The position numbers were made by a program, and so were the translations under genes. From Zoogloea sp041911615 (GTDB taxonomy: Bacteria > Pseudomonadota > Gammaproteobacteria > Burkholderiales > Rhodocyclaceae): DNA of 64,000 nt. Under the pieces are notes generated by a model that was not told where the DNA came from, did no database searches, and worked only from the letters and a program-made list of their open reading frames with translations. This document shows positions 1 through 9,631 of this stretch, piece by piece. The stretch is from assembly GCF_041911615.1 (NCBI RefSeq), contig NZ_JAYROR010000066.1:62001-126000 (forward strand). Reading direction: 5' to 3'. How positions within the stretch are numbered: position 1 is the first letter of the stretch; each line of letters opens with the position of its first letter.

Positions 1-735
1 GACGGGCATCACCACCGCGAGCCCGAGGTGGAAACTGAGGAAACCGACCAGGGTGAGCGCGACGATCAGGAAGGCCCAAATCAGCAGCGGAACGAGGTTT
101 TCGCCCAGCGCGCGGATACTCGCCAGCATCGCGGTGATGGCGTCCTGGTTGCGGTCGAGCATCAGCGGGATGGAAACCACGCTCACCGCGAATACCAGCA
201 GCGCGAAGAGGCTGCCGACGGCGAAATACATGAGCAGGAATTCCAGGTTCTGCAGTGACAGCACCTGGCTCAGGAAGCGGTCGAGGGTAGGCAGTTCTTC
301 GGTGTAGAACATCGCGAAGATGACCAGCGAGGCGCGCGCCCATACCAGGAAGATGACCAGCAGGACGCCGGCAAAGAGGGCGAGATTGCCGAGATTGCGC
401 CGCCAGACGGTGAGCGACGGGATCAGGTCGGGATGTTCGCCGCGCTCGCGCCTCCGCGACAGTTCGTAGAGGCCCATCGCGAAAAAGGGGGCGACGAGCA
501 TGAAGCCGGTGGTGACGGCCGAGGTGTAGTGGTAGGCGTGGGCGAAGACGTATGTGAGCAGCAGGCCCATGCCGGTGAAGCAGAAGCCGTAGAAGAGACT
601 CGCCCTGGCGCAGGCCATGAGGTCGGAAAAGCCCCGGGCGATCCACCGGAACGGCGCCGCGGCGTCGATCGGGCGAATCGTGGGGAAAGGCAGCGCGGCT
701 GCCTGTTCGTCGGTCGGGGTGAGTTGCTGAGCCAT
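1..735 (-). CDS. DUF2189 multi-pass inner-membrane protein (3' end outside window)
   Basis: An open frame of 245 codons runs from ATG at 735 to the window edge, so the C-terminus is missing. The start follows a GGAG-containing ribosome site (AAGAGGAGA). The N-terminus (MAQQLTPTDEQAAAL) is soluble, then come several long hydrophobic helices separated by short loops, including a FYGFCFTGMGLLLTYVFAH segment and an MGLYELSRRRERGE loop. This pattern, with the 'GFMLVAPFFAMGLYELSRR' type sequence, matches DUF2189 integral membrane proteins, whose function is not known. The gene transcribes away from the hydrolase/metY pair but on the same strand, 52 bp downstream of the hydrolase stop, so read-through is possible. 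Family call is from remembered family features, not a search. Confidence 0.75.
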   Translation of the reverse strand, partial: MAQQLTPTDEQAAALPFPTIRPIDAAAPFRWIARGFSDLMACARASLFYGFCFTGMGLLLTYVFAHAYHYTSAVTTGFMLVAPFFAMGLYELSRRRERGEHPDLIPSLTVWRRNLGNLALFAGVLLVIFLVWARASLVIFAMFYTEELPTLDRFLSQVLSLQNLEFLLMYFAVGSLFALLVFAVSVVSIPLMLDRNQDAITAMLASIRALGENLVPLLIWAFLIVALTLVGFLSFHLGLAVVMPV

Positions 736-787
736 CGCGTGTCTCCTCTTGTTGTGTTGGATGCATGGCCTGCGGCTTTGGTTCAGG

Positions 788-1612
788 TCATGGGGTGCTT
801 CCGGAACGCAGGGGTTGGGCGAATTGCCAGAGGGCGTCGAGCACGGCGCCGGGTGCCTCGGACATCATGGCGTGCCCGGCGCCAGGCAGGACAACCTTGT
901 TGACCTTTATCTCGGCGGCGAAGGCGCCGGCCAGCGGGGCGACGGCCTTTGGCGGGGTCATGCGGTCGAGCGCGGCACTGAGCAGCAGGACCGGGCAACG
1001 AACCTTCGCGGCGGCGTCGAAGCCGCCGGTGTAGGCGTTGCACGCGGCCATGTCGCCATGGAGCACGCCGGCGGCCTGACGCTGCATCAGGCGTTCGTTG
1101 AGCCCGGTGAGGTTGAGGCCGGGAATGCTGCTGGCGCCCAGTTGGGCACGCGGGGCGTAGGACCACTGGTTGATCATCCGGTGGGCTTTGTCGCGGGCGG
1201 TCAGGGTGGCTTCGAGCAGCGGCGGCGCAACCGGCATCGGCGCCACCGAGCCGACCAGGACCAGCCCGGCGAGGCGCTGGGGGGCCGAGGCGGCGGCCTG
1301 CAGTGCGATCAGCGAGCCCATGCTGTGGCCGACGAGGATGACGCGCGGCGCTTCGAGGTGCTGGAGCAGGGCGACGGTCCAGTCGGCGAGGGCCTCGATG
1401 GAGGCGAGCGCGGGCCCTTCGCTCTGGCCGTGGCCGGGCAGGTCGGGCGCCGCGACGTTCCAGCCGTGGGAGGCGAAGTAGCGGGTCTGGAGCGTCCAGA
1501 CGCTGTGGTCGTGACCGGCGCCGTGGATGAAGACAACCGTGGGCTGGCCCGTGACGTGGGCGCGGCCGCCGGTGTAGAGGTAGGTTGCGCGATCGGCGAC
1601 GGCGAGTTTCAT
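788..1612 (-). CDS. alpha/beta-fold hydrolase
   Basis: A 274-residue alpha/beta hydrolase. Visible catalytic features are the oxyanion-hole HGAG near residue 30, the nucleophile elbow GHSMG (Ser97), an acid in SAALDRMTPP and the catalytic His in GAGHAMM near the C-terminus. There is no signal peptide, so it should be cytoplasmic. The ATG at 1612 overlaps the metY stop by four bases (ATGA), which fixes the start and implies translational coupling. The substrate cannot be read from sequence; its coupling to a homocysteine-forming sulfhydrylase suggests an ester or thioester in sulfur or amino-acid metabolism, but that is inference. It does not look like homoserine acyltransferase MetX, which is longer and has a different N-terminal region. 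Confidence 0.85.
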   Translation of the reverse strand: MKLAVADRATYLYTGGRAHVTGQPTVVFIHGAGHDHSVWTLQTRYFASHGWNVAAPDLPGHGQSEGPALASIEALADWTVALLQHLEAPRVILVGHSMGSLIALQAAASAPQRLAGLVLVGSVAPMPVAPPLLEATLTARDKAHRMINQWSYAPRAQLGASSIPGLNLTGLNERLMQRQAAGVLHGDMAACNAYTGGFDAAAKVRCPVLLLSAALDRMTPPKAVAPLAGAFAAEIKVNKVVLPGAGHAMMSEAPGAVLDALWQFAQPLRSGSTP

Positions 1613-2928
1613 CGTGTGCCTCCGGCCTGGCTGGCTTTGAGGACGGCGGTGAGACCGCGTTCGAGATCTTCGATGAGATCGGCGGTGTTTTCGAGGCCCA
1701 CCGAGAGGCGGACCGTGCCCTCGGTGATTCCGGCGGCGGCGAGGTCGGCGGCGGACATGCGGAAGTGGGTGGTGCTGGCGGGATGGATTGCCAGCGACTT
1801 GGCGTCGCCGACGTTGGCGAGGTGCGAGAACAGCCGCAGCGATTCGATGAAGGTGGTGCCGGCGGCGCGACCGCCCTTGAGGCTGAAGCTGAACACGCCG
1901 CCACAGCCCTTGGGCAGCAGGCGCGCGGCCACGGCGTGGTCGGGGTGGCTGTCGAGTTCGGGCCACGACACCGATTCGACCAGCGGATGGGCGGCCAGGT
2001 GGGCAACCAGGGCGCGGGCGTTGGCGACGTGACGTTCCATGCGCAGGCCGAGGGTTTCGACGCCCTGCAGGATCTGAAAGGCGTTCATCGGCGATAGGCA
2101 GGCGCCGAAATCGCGCAGGCCTTCGCGGCGGGCGCGCAGCAGAAAGGCGGCGATGGGCGATTCCTCGGCGAAAACCATGCCGTGGAAGCCGTCGTAGGGT
2201 TCGGTGAGGGTGGGGAAGCGGCCGCCGGTGCGTTCCCAGTCGAAACTGCCGCCGTCGACCAGCAATCCGCCGATGGCGACACCGTGGCCGCCGAGGAACT
2301 TGGTGGCGGAGTGCATGACCAGATCGGCGCCGAGGTCGAGCGGGCACTGCAGCGCGGGCGTGACGAGGGTGGCGTCCACCAGCAGCGGTACCTGGGCCGC
2401 GTGGGCGATGTCGGCAATGGCCGGGATGTCGAGGACTTCGAGACCGGGGTTGCCGACCGATTCGCCGAACAGGAGGCGGGTTTCCGGGCGGATCGCGTCG
2501 CGCCAGGCCTGCGGGTCGCGGGCATCCACGAAGGTGGTGGTGATGCCGAAGCGGGGCAGGGTGTAGCCGAGCAGGTTGTGTGAGCCGCCGTACAGCGAGC
2601 GTGAGGCGACGATGTGGCCGCCACTGCCCATCAAGGTGGTGATGGCGAGCATCAGCGCGGCCTGTCCGCTGGCGCAGGCAATGGCGCCGACGCCGCCGTC
2701 CAGTGCCGCAATGCGTTCCTCGAGCACCGCGTTGGTGGGGTTCGAGATGCGCGAGTAGACATGGCCGGCGCGGGCCTGATTGAACAGGGCCGCAGCCTGG
2801 TCGCTGTCGTCGAAGACGTAACTGGTGGTGAAATGGATCGGGGTGGCCCGGGCGTGGTGGACTGGGTCGGGGGTCTGGCCGGCGTGCAGGGCGAGCGTGT
2901 CGGCCCCGGCGTTTCGGTGAATGGGCAT
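1609..2928 (-). CDS. metY: O-acetylhomoserine/O-succinylhomoserine sulfhydrylase (Cys/Met metabolism PLP enzyme)
   Basis: A 439-residue PLP-dependent enzyme that condenses an acylated homoserine with sulfide to give homocysteine in methionine biosynthesis. The PLP lysine is in HSATKFLGGHG (Lys210); the substrate-loop region YSRISNPTNAVLEERIAAL and GGRFPTLTEPYDGFHGM are typical of the longer MetY subgroup rather than the roughly 400-residue MetZ or MetB enzymes. MetZ (succinyl-dependent) cannot be fully excluded by eye. Start ATG 2928 has only a weak ribosome site. The stop overlaps the start of the alpha/beta hydrolase by four bases, so the two are co-translated. A small YdcH-like gene lies 26 bp upstream on the same strand and could share the transcript. 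Confidence 0.88.
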   Translation of the reverse strand: MPIHRNAGADTLALHAGQTPDPVHHARATPIHFTTSYVFDDSDQAAALFNQARAGHVYSRISNPTNAVLEERIAALDGGVGAIACASGQAALMLAITTLMGSGGHIVASRSLYGGSHNLLGYTLPRFGITTTFVDARDPQAWRDAIRPETRLLFGESVGNPGLEVLDIPAIADIAHAAQVPLLVDATLVTPALQCPLDLGADLVMHSATKFLGGHGVAIGGLLVDGGSFDWERTGGRFPTLTEPYDGFHGMVFAEESPIAAFLLRARREGLRDFGACLSPMNAFQILQGVETLGLRMERHVANARALVAHLAAHPLVESVSWPELDSHPDHAVAARLLPKGCGGVFSFSLKGGRAAGTTFIESLRLFSHLANVGDAKSLAIHPASTTHFRMSAADLAAAGITEGTVRLSVGLENTADLIEDLERGLTAVLKASQAGGTR

Positions 2929-2954
2929 GGGCAGGTCGGGAGGTTGCGGGGAGA

Positions 2955-3179
2955 TCAGGCCGGGACGTCCGGGTCGAGCATGTGCTGGATGATCGCGATG
3001 CGGTCCTTGAGCAGCAACTTGCGCTTTTTCAGGCGACGCAGAAGCAGGTCGTCACCGGGCGGCGGGGCCGTGGAAATCTGGGCGATGATGGCGTCGAGGT
3101 CGCGGTGCTCGGTGGTGAGCACCGCCAGCCGGGCGGTCAGGCTGGTGACATCGGTGACGGGATCGGTGCTGTCGTTCAT
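2955..3179 (-). CDS. YdcH/SlyX-like small coiled-coil protein (DUF465)
   Basis: A 74-residue protein of two predicted helices with the DUF465 (YdcH) pattern: a central LTTEHRDLDAIIAQI heptad region and a C-terminal basic helix LLLRRLKKRKLLLKDRIAI. It is rich in Leu, Lys and Arg and has no membrane segment. Function of the family is unknown. I chose ATG at 3179; an in-frame TTG at 3206 would add nine residues (LAHHLDSG-type) that do not resemble the family. It lies 26 bp upstream of metY on the same strand and divergent from the DUF3567 gene, sharing a 164-bp control region. Confidence 0.8.
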   Translation of the reverse strand: MNDSTDPVTDVTSLTARLAVLTTEHRDLDAIIAQISTAPPPGDDLLLRRLKKRKLLLKDRIAIIQHMLDPDVPA

Positions 3180-3265
3180 ACCGGAATCGAGGTGGTGAGC
3201 CAGCAACGGGCAGGATGCAACGCATCTTAGGCCGCGAAGAAATTAAATACAACGGCGTCCGGGAA

Positions 3266-3293
3266 CTTGAAGCCGGCGCGGACGTTCCCATCT
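3266..3293 (+). promoter_or_regulatory. sigma-32-like promoter upstream of the DUF3567 gene
   Basis: CTTGAA at 3266-3271, a 15-bp spacer, then CCCATCT at 3287-3293. This matches the heat-shock sigma factor pattern (CTTGAAA, 13-15 bp, CCCCATNT) at every position of the core apart from the seventh -35 base. The -10 ends 50 bp before the ATG at 3344. A GGGAAC/GTTCCC inverted repeat (3261-3266 and 3284-3289) overlaps both elements and might alternatively be an operator. Confidence 0.5.
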
Positions 3294-3343
3294 TCGGTAG
3301 CACCGTTGCCCAAAAGGCGAAACCCGTTTTCAGGAGACCAGTC

Positions 3344-3577
3344 ATGAACGTGGTACTCAACAATCCGGTGCTGTACGTGGTGGATTACCCGGCGCTCGAC
3401 GCCGTCGAGGTGATCGACAAGCGACGTGGCTTGGGCGCGTTGTTCCGCGACGAGGCGGCGCAGCGCTTCCGTCGCGAGTTGCGCGACGTGGCGGCGGCAG
3501 CCACCGAAATGGACGATTTCGAGACCTGGCTCGACGATTACGGCAGTCTGATGAATCAGCCCGCCGTCTATCACTGA
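3344..3577 (+). CDS. DUF3567 family protein
   Basis: A 77-residue acidic protein that starts MNVVLNNPVLYVVDYP and ends in WLDDYGSLMNQPAVYH. The combination of an N-terminal strand-like 'VLYVVDYPA', a central IVDK-like 'VIDKRRGLGALFRDEAAQRFR' region and a terminal MNQP motif fits DUF3567, a short family I associate with betaproteobacteria; no function is known. ATG 3344 is chosen because CAGGAGA lies 8 bp upstream; an upstream ATG at 3215 in the same frame would add 43 residues that cover the promoter. It is followed 70 bp later by greB in the same direction. The promoter looks sigma-32 dependent, which would make this an unrecognised heat-shock gene. Confidence 0.75.
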   Translation: MNVVLNNPVLYVVDYPALDAVEVIDKRRGLGALFRDEAAQRFRRELRDVAAAATEMDDFETWLDDYGSLMNQPAVYH

Positions 3578-3647
3578 GCGGCTTGCCAGCCCGGCGGCGC
3601 ACTCCTAACATGTCCGTCCCGTTTTTGCGTGACCGGAGTGTTTCAGG

Positions 3648-4199
3648 GTGAACAAGGCCTTCGTGAAGGAAAGCGAGCAGGACGACGACGAGTCGCCGCC
3701 GGGCGTGCCGAGCCTTCCGCCGGGCACCCGCAACTACATGACCCGCCACGGCTTCGAGGTGTTGAAGGCGGAGCTCGACCAGCTGGTGCGCGACGAGCGT
3801 CCGCGGCTGGTCGAGACGGTGCGCTGGGCGGCGTCCAACGGCGACCGCTCGGAAAACGGCGATTACATCTACGGCAAGAAGCGCCTGCGCGAGATCGACC
3901 GGCGCATCCGTTTCCTCATCAAGCGCCTCGAAAGCGCCACGGTCGTCACGCCGTCCGAGCAGGAGAACACCGAGCAGGTGTTCTTCGGCGCAACGGTGAC
4001 GGTGTGCGACGTGGACGGCGACGCGGAGCAGACTTACCAGATCGTCGGGGTGGACGAGGCGAACGCTTCCGAAGGGCGGATCAGCTGGATTGCGCCCTTG
4101 TCCCGCGCGCTGCTCAAGGCCCGCGAGGGCGATGTGGTGCGCTTCGCGAGCCCGGCGGGGCTGCGCGAGATCGAGGTGCTGGAAATCCGATACGTTTAA
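3648..4199 (+). CDS. greB: transcription elongation factor GreB
   Basis: A 183-residue Gre factor. Gre proteins enter the RNA polymerase secondary channel and stimulate cleavage of backtracked RNA. The N-terminal coiled coil runs over residues about 25-100 with the acidic-tip region ASNGDRSENGDYIYGKKR, where Asp and Glu coordinate the catalytic magnesium; the 'ENGDYIYGKKRLREIDRR' form is typical of GreB rather than GreA (which has ENAEYHAAKE). The C-terminal globular FKBP-like domain follows. It is about 25 residues longer than E. coli GreB because of an N-terminal acidic extension. Translation starts at GTG 3648, with GGAG nine bases upstream. Convergent with the sensor kinase gene that ends at 4227. 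Confidence 0.93.
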   Translation: MNKAFVKESEQDDDESPPGVPSLPPGTRNYMTRHGFEVLKAELDQLVRDERPRLVETVRWAASNGDRSENGDYIYGKKRLREIDRRIRFLIKRLESATVVTPSEQENTEQVFFGATVTVCDVDGDAEQTYQIVGVDEANASEGRISWIAPLSRALLKAREGDVVRFASPAGLREIEVLEIRYV

Positions 4200-4226
4200 G
4201 GCGCGCTTCGCCCGGGGCGCGTATCG

Positions 4227-6032
4227 TCAGCCCTGCCGGCGCTCGCGCGGGCGGCGGACCATCGCCGGCGTGCGCGGCAGCGTGAAGAACAGCGTGGTGC
4301 CGGCTCCCGGCGCCGATTCGGCCCACACTTGCCCGCCGTGGCGTTCGACGATGCGCCGGACGCTGGCGAGGCCGATGCCCGAGCCTTCGAAGCCGTCGCG
4401 CTTGTGCAGTTGCTGGAAGGGCTGGAACAGGCGCGCGGCGTGCTCCATGTCGAACCCGACGCCGTTGTCGGTGACGTAGAAGAGGTGCTCGTCGCCGTGG
4501 GGCCGGCCACCGATCTGGATGATCGCGGGATGGCTGTCGCGGGAAAACTTCCAGGCGTTGCCGATCAGGTTTTCGAGGGCTTTGCGGATCAGCGCGGCGT
4601 CGGCGTCGGCGCCGAGTTCGGCCTGCACGTGGCTGTGCACGACCCGCTCGCGGGCGTGACTGTGAAGCTCGTCCAGGATGTCGCGGGCCATCGCGCTGAC
4701 GTCCACGTGTTCGATGTGCAGCGGGCGATGGGAGACGCTGGCGAGCTTGAGCAGTTCGTCGATCAGGTCGCCCATGCGCAGACTGGCCTTGCGCAGACGG
4801 GCGACGTAGCCGCGCCCGGTGTCGTCGAGCCGCTCGCCGTAGTCCTCTTCGAGGGCGTGGGCGAAGCCGTTGATGGCGCGCAGCGGGGCGCGCAGGTCGT
4901 GGGAGATCGAATAGCTGAAATTGAGCAACTCGCGGTTGGTCTGCTCGAGCTCTTCGGTGCGCAGGCGCACGCGCTCTTCGAGGGTGGCGTTGAGTTCGGC
5001 CAGGGCCTGGCGTTCCTCGTCGCGGCGCACGGTGTCGCGGTGCAGCAGCAGGGCGAGGGCGCCGAGCAGTGCGACCATCAGGCTGGCGGCCGCGACGATG
5101 CGGCGCCGATGCTCGCGAAAATCGGCCAGGGCGTCGTCCACCGGGCGGCTGGTGCCGACGATGAGCGGTCGGTCGGCGAGGCGGCGGTAGGCGGTGATGC
5201 GCTCGGCCGTGTCGCCGTCGAGCGGCGCGGTCACGACCAGCGCGCGGGCGTCGGCGTCGGGCCCGATCGCCGGTGAGTCGGCGACGCTGCGGCCGATCAG
5301 GGCGTCCACCGGCGGGTGGCGCATCAGGGTGATGGCGCGTCCGGCGTGGAGGATCAGGATGGTGTCGCGCCCCGAGAACTGCAGGTCGCGATACACGCCG
5401 TCGAAATAGGCGTGGCTCATGGCCGCCCCGACGGTGCCGAGATATTTGCCGTTGGCGTCGAAGACCTGGCGGCTCAGCGGGGTGATCCACTGGCCGCTGT
5501 CGGCGCTGCGGCTGGGGCTGCCGATCTCGATGCGTTCGTCGAGCCGGTGGGGCAGGCTGCGGCGCGGCGCGGGTGCGGCGTCGTCGGCGGGCGTGAGGTC
5601 GCGGGAATGGGCGGCGAGGCTGCCGTCCTCGCGTTCGACGTAAAGGTTGTCCACTTCGGGGAGGCTGGCGGCGCGCTGGCGCAGCAGGGCGTGGAGTTCG
5701 CGCTCGGTGAACGGATCGGCGCTACCGCGGGCGGCGACCAGGGCGGCAATCTCGGCTACGGCGCTTTCGGCTTCGCCGAAGCTGCGGGCGACGTGCTCCT
5801 CGAGCACGCGGGTAAGGCTCTGGAGGTCGGACTCGGTCTGCTGCAGCGCCTGCTGGTGGTCGAAGCGGATCAGCGACACGGCGGCGACGATCACCCCGGC
5901 ATTGAGCAGGGCGAAGGCCAGCCACGCCGCGATGCGCAGGCGCCAGCGCAGGCCGCGCAGGCGGGCGTCGAACCAGCCCGCGGGGCGGCTCAGCAGGGAC
6001 AGGACGGCGGTGGGAATTCGGGCTGGTTCCAT
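4227..6032 (-). CDS. membrane-bound sensor histidine kinase
   Basis: A 601-residue histidine kinase. Order: N-terminal transmembrane helix near residues 25-48 (WLAFALLNAGVIVAAVSLI), a large periplasmic region of about 240 residues that looks like a double-Cache (PDC) sensor, a second membrane helix (IVAAASLMVALLGALALLL), a coiled coil (ERVRLRTEELEQTNRELL), HisKA with the phospho-accepting His in SYSISHDLRAPLRAINGF, and HATPase_c with N box (ENLIGNAWKF), G1 (DNGVGF) and G2 (GSGIGLA). The HisKA motif resembles the bacteriophytochrome/CheA-independent HWE-free class. No receiver domain and no adjacent response regulator, so it is an orphan. ATG 6032 was chosen because it directly precedes the first membrane segment; the ribosome site is poor. 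Divergent from htpG. Confidence 0.85.
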   Translation of the reverse strand: MEPARIPTAVLSLLSRPAGWFDARLRGLRWRLRIAAWLAFALLNAGVIVAAVSLIRFDHQQALQQTESDLQSLTRVLEEHVARSFGEAESAVAEIAALVAARGSADPFTERELHALLRQRAASLPEVDNLYVEREDGSLAAHSRDLTPADDAAPAPRRSLPHRLDERIEIGSPSRSADSGQWITPLSRQVFDANGKYLGTVGAAMSHAYFDGVYRDLQFSGRDTILILHAGRAITLMRHPPVDALIGRSVADSPAIGPDADARALVVTAPLDGDTAERITAYRRLADRPLIVGTSRPVDDALADFREHRRRIVAAASLMVALLGALALLLHRDTVRRDEERQALAELNATLEERVRLRTEELEQTNRELLNFSYSISHDLRAPLRAINGFAHALEEDYGERLDDTGRGYVARLRKASLRMGDLIDELLKLASVSHRPLHIEHVDVSAMARDILDELHSHARERVVHSHVQAELGADADAALIRKALENLIGNAWKFSRDSHPAIIQIGGRPHGDEHLFYVTDNGVGFDMEHAARLFQPFQQLHKRDGFEGSGIGLASVRRIVERHGGQVWAESAPGAGTTLFFTLPRTPAMVRRPRERRQG

Positions 6033-6049
6033 CGGCGGGGAAACGGGGA

Positions 6050-6077
6050 CTTGAAAGCCGGACGGCTGCACCCATAT
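6050..6077 (+). promoter_or_regulatory. sigma-32-type heat-shock promoter of htpG
   Basis: CTTGAAA at 6050-6056 and CCCATAT at 6071-6077, separated by 14 bp, match the E. coli sigma-32 consensus closely. It lies 34 bp before the htpG ATG and within the 79-bp gap between the divergent kinase and htpG genes. htpG is a classical heat-shock gene, so function and position agree. Confidence 0.75.
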
Positions 6078-6111
6078 GGGGAGCGTTAACGGTCCCTTTG
6101 GAGCAAGCTTT

Positions 6112-8031
<1,920 letters not shown>

Positions 8032-8077
8032 GCCTGACGCGCGGCAGGGGGCTCACGCCCTCGCCGGCAGTCCGCGC

Positions 8078-8113
8078 GGGGGAGGGCACCGGCCGGTGCG
8101 CTCCCCCGTTTTT
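8078..8113. terminator. rho-independent terminator between convergent htpG and secreted-protein gene
   Basis: GGGGGAG (8078-8084) pairs with CTCCCCC (8101-8107); inside it GCACCGG pairs with CCGGTGC, giving a 14-bp stem with one G/G mismatch and a tight loop. Five T residues follow at 8109-8113, ending on the stop codon of the opposite gene. It serves htpG; the reverse direction lacks a T tract. Confidence 0.85.
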
Positions 8114-8685
8114 CATTCCTGGTAGATCTGGTAGGCGTTGGGCCGCTTGCGGGGCCTGAGGGTGCCGGTGACCGGGTCGTACATCGACGGCGCCTTCTTG
8201 GGCATCATCGAGCTGGTGGCCGAGCGGTTGACGTAGCCATCGGAGGCCGCCTTGAGGGTGTTGCCCCGGGTGTAGGCGGTTGTGGGGCGGCCGCCCCCGG
8301 TGCGCGGCGCCATGACCGCGCCGGGGCCGGTGTTGCAGCCCCCGTAGATGTCGCCCCGGCGACGGCTCAGAGAAGACGGGTCGTTGAAGACCTGAACCTT
8401 GCCCGAGGCGTCCTGACGGGTGGTGCCGATGCCGCGGGTCTGTTCGCGCAGGGCGCAGATCGTGGCGCTGGGCGGCTTGATGTCCTGGGCCCGCTTGCCG
8501 TCGCGGCTGGTGGAGTAGGCGCCGCCAAAGGGCACCACCTTGCCGGCACGCGCGGCCGGGCCCTGGCCGCTGCCCGCGGACGAGGTGTCGAGGGCGAAGG
8601 CAGCCGGAGGCGCGAACAGCGCGACGCACGTCGCGCACGACAGGAGCAGGGCGGATTTCTTCAAGGCGGGGCCTCTTTGCTGCAT
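8113..8685 (-). CDS. small secreted protein of unknown function
   Basis: About 190 residues with a Sec signal peptide (core KKSALLLSCATCVALFAPP, likely cleaved after AAFA). The mature part is basic, low in hydrophobics, rich in Gly, Ser, Thr and Arg, contains two well-separated Cys (in TICALREQ and YGGCNTGPG), and ends in RPNAYQIYQE. I do not recognise a family. The start is uncertain: ATG 8685 is used, but TTG 8664 has a better ribosome site (AGAGG, 7-bp spacing) and would begin exactly at the signal-peptide KK; another ATG lies at 8733. It is divergent from the di-iron protein gene and shares its control region with the FNR-type site. Confidence 0.6.
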   Translation of the reverse strand: MQQRGPALKKSALLLSCATCVALFAPPAAFALDTSSAGSGQGPAARAGKVVPFGGAYSTSRDGKRAQDIKPPSATICALREQTRGIGTTRQDASGKVQVFNDPSSLSRRRGDIYGGCNTGPGAVMAPRTGGGRPTTAYTRGNTLKAASDGYVNRSATSSMMPKKAPSMYDPVTGTLRPRKRPNAYQIYQE

Positions 8686-8736
8686 GGCAAAACGAGCAAC
8701 ATACCCCAAAACCTGCAAGGCTGACGAGTGCATAGT

Positions 8737-8750
8737 TTGATAATCGTCAA
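8737..8750. promoter_or_regulatory. FNR/Anr-type oxygen-responsive operator
   Basis: TTGATAATCGTCAA matches the FNR consensus TTGATNNNNATCAA at nine of ten defined positions (G for A in the second half-site). It sits between the divergent secreted-protein and di-iron-protein genes, centred 86 bp upstream of the ATG at 8830. No convincing -10 could be assigned, though TTATCT lies at 8763-8768. Confidence 0.55.
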
Positions 8751-8829
8751 TGTAAATCATCGTTATCTTTTCGAGCGATGAAGGGTCCGTTAAAGTGGCG
8801 GTCCTACCGATTCTGGGCATTCCGAAGCC

Positions 8830-9600
8830 ATGGCTGTCGAACTTTTCAACAACGGCAAGCACGCCTGTCTGGCCTTTTACGATCTGGTGGACGAGGAGAC
8901 GGATCATGCCGTCCAGTGCAACCAGTTCCTGATCGTGGATGGCGACCATGGCGCCCTGATCGATCCGGGCGGCAACATGACCTACACCGGCCTGCTGATG
9001 TCGATGCAGCGCTTCTTCCCGTCCCGCGGGCTGGACTACATCTTCGCCACCCACGCCGACCCGGACATCATCGCGTCGCTCAACAAGTGGATGGTGGCGA
9101 CCCACTGCAAGGTGATGATCTCGCGGCTGTGGACGCGTTTCGTGCCGCACTTCACCACCGGCAAGGATTACACCAGCCGCATCGTGGGAATCCCCGACGA
9201 GGGCATGAACATCGTGCTCGGCCAGAACATCATCAAGGCCGTGCCGGCGCATTTCATGCACTCCGAGGGCAACTTCCAGTTCTACGACCCGGTTTCCAAG
9301 ATTCTGTTCTCGGGCGACATGGGCGCGTCCCTCGTCGATCACGCCGAGGCCGCGAAGCCGGTGACCAACTTCGACGAGCACATCGCGACGATGATCGGTT
9401 TTCACCGCCGCTACATGATCTCCAACAAGATCTGCCGCTTCTGGGTGAACATGGTTCGCCAGATGGATGTGGAGATGATCGTGCCGCAGCACGGTTGCCG
9501 CTTCGAGGGCAAGGCGATGGTGAATCGCTTTCTCGACTGGATCGAGCAGTTGCCCTGCGGCGTCGATCTGCTGACCCAGGATTTCTACCGCGTGCCGTGA
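8830..9600 (+). CDS. oxygen-binding di-iron protein (ODP/flavodiiron-type metallo-beta-lactamase fold)
   Basis: A 256-residue MBL-fold protein without a flavodoxin domain. The spacing of candidate metal ligands follows the flavodiiron/ODP core and not the zinc hydrolases: His75-Ala-Asp77-Pro-Asp79 (in ATHADPDII), His144 (AHFMHSEGN), Asp163 (FSGDMG) and His221 (PQHG). Flavodiiron proteins have H-x-E-x-D; here the Glu position is Asp. ODP proteins bind O2 at a di-iron site and, in spirochaetes, signal to chemotaxis; enzymatic O2 or NO reduction would need an external electron donor. Cytoplasmic, no signal peptide. The upstream FNR-like site fits a role in oxygen or NO response. An alternative is a generic MBL hydrolase, but the HxHxDH zinc motif is absent. 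Confidence 0.8.
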   Translation: MAVELFNNGKHACLAFYDLVDEETDHAVQCNQFLIVDGDHGALIDPGGNMTYTGLLMSMQRFFPSRGLDYIFATHADPDIIASLNKWMVATHCKVMISRLWTRFVPHFTTGKDYTSRIVGIPDEGMNIVLGQNIIKAVPAHFMHSEGNFQFYDPVSKILFSGDMGASLVDHAEAAKPVTNFDEHIATMIGFHRRYMISNKICRFWVNMVRQMDVEMIVPQHGCRFEGKAMVNRFLDWIEQLPCGVDLLTQDFYRVP

Positions 9601-9631
9601 GCGTCGGCGGGCGCCGCGTGAGGCATCCGAC

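Noticed and set aside
3215..3343. N-terminal extension of the DUF3567 protein from ATG 3215
   Set aside because: It covers the promoter and lacks a ribosome site; ATG 3344 has a good one and fits the family.
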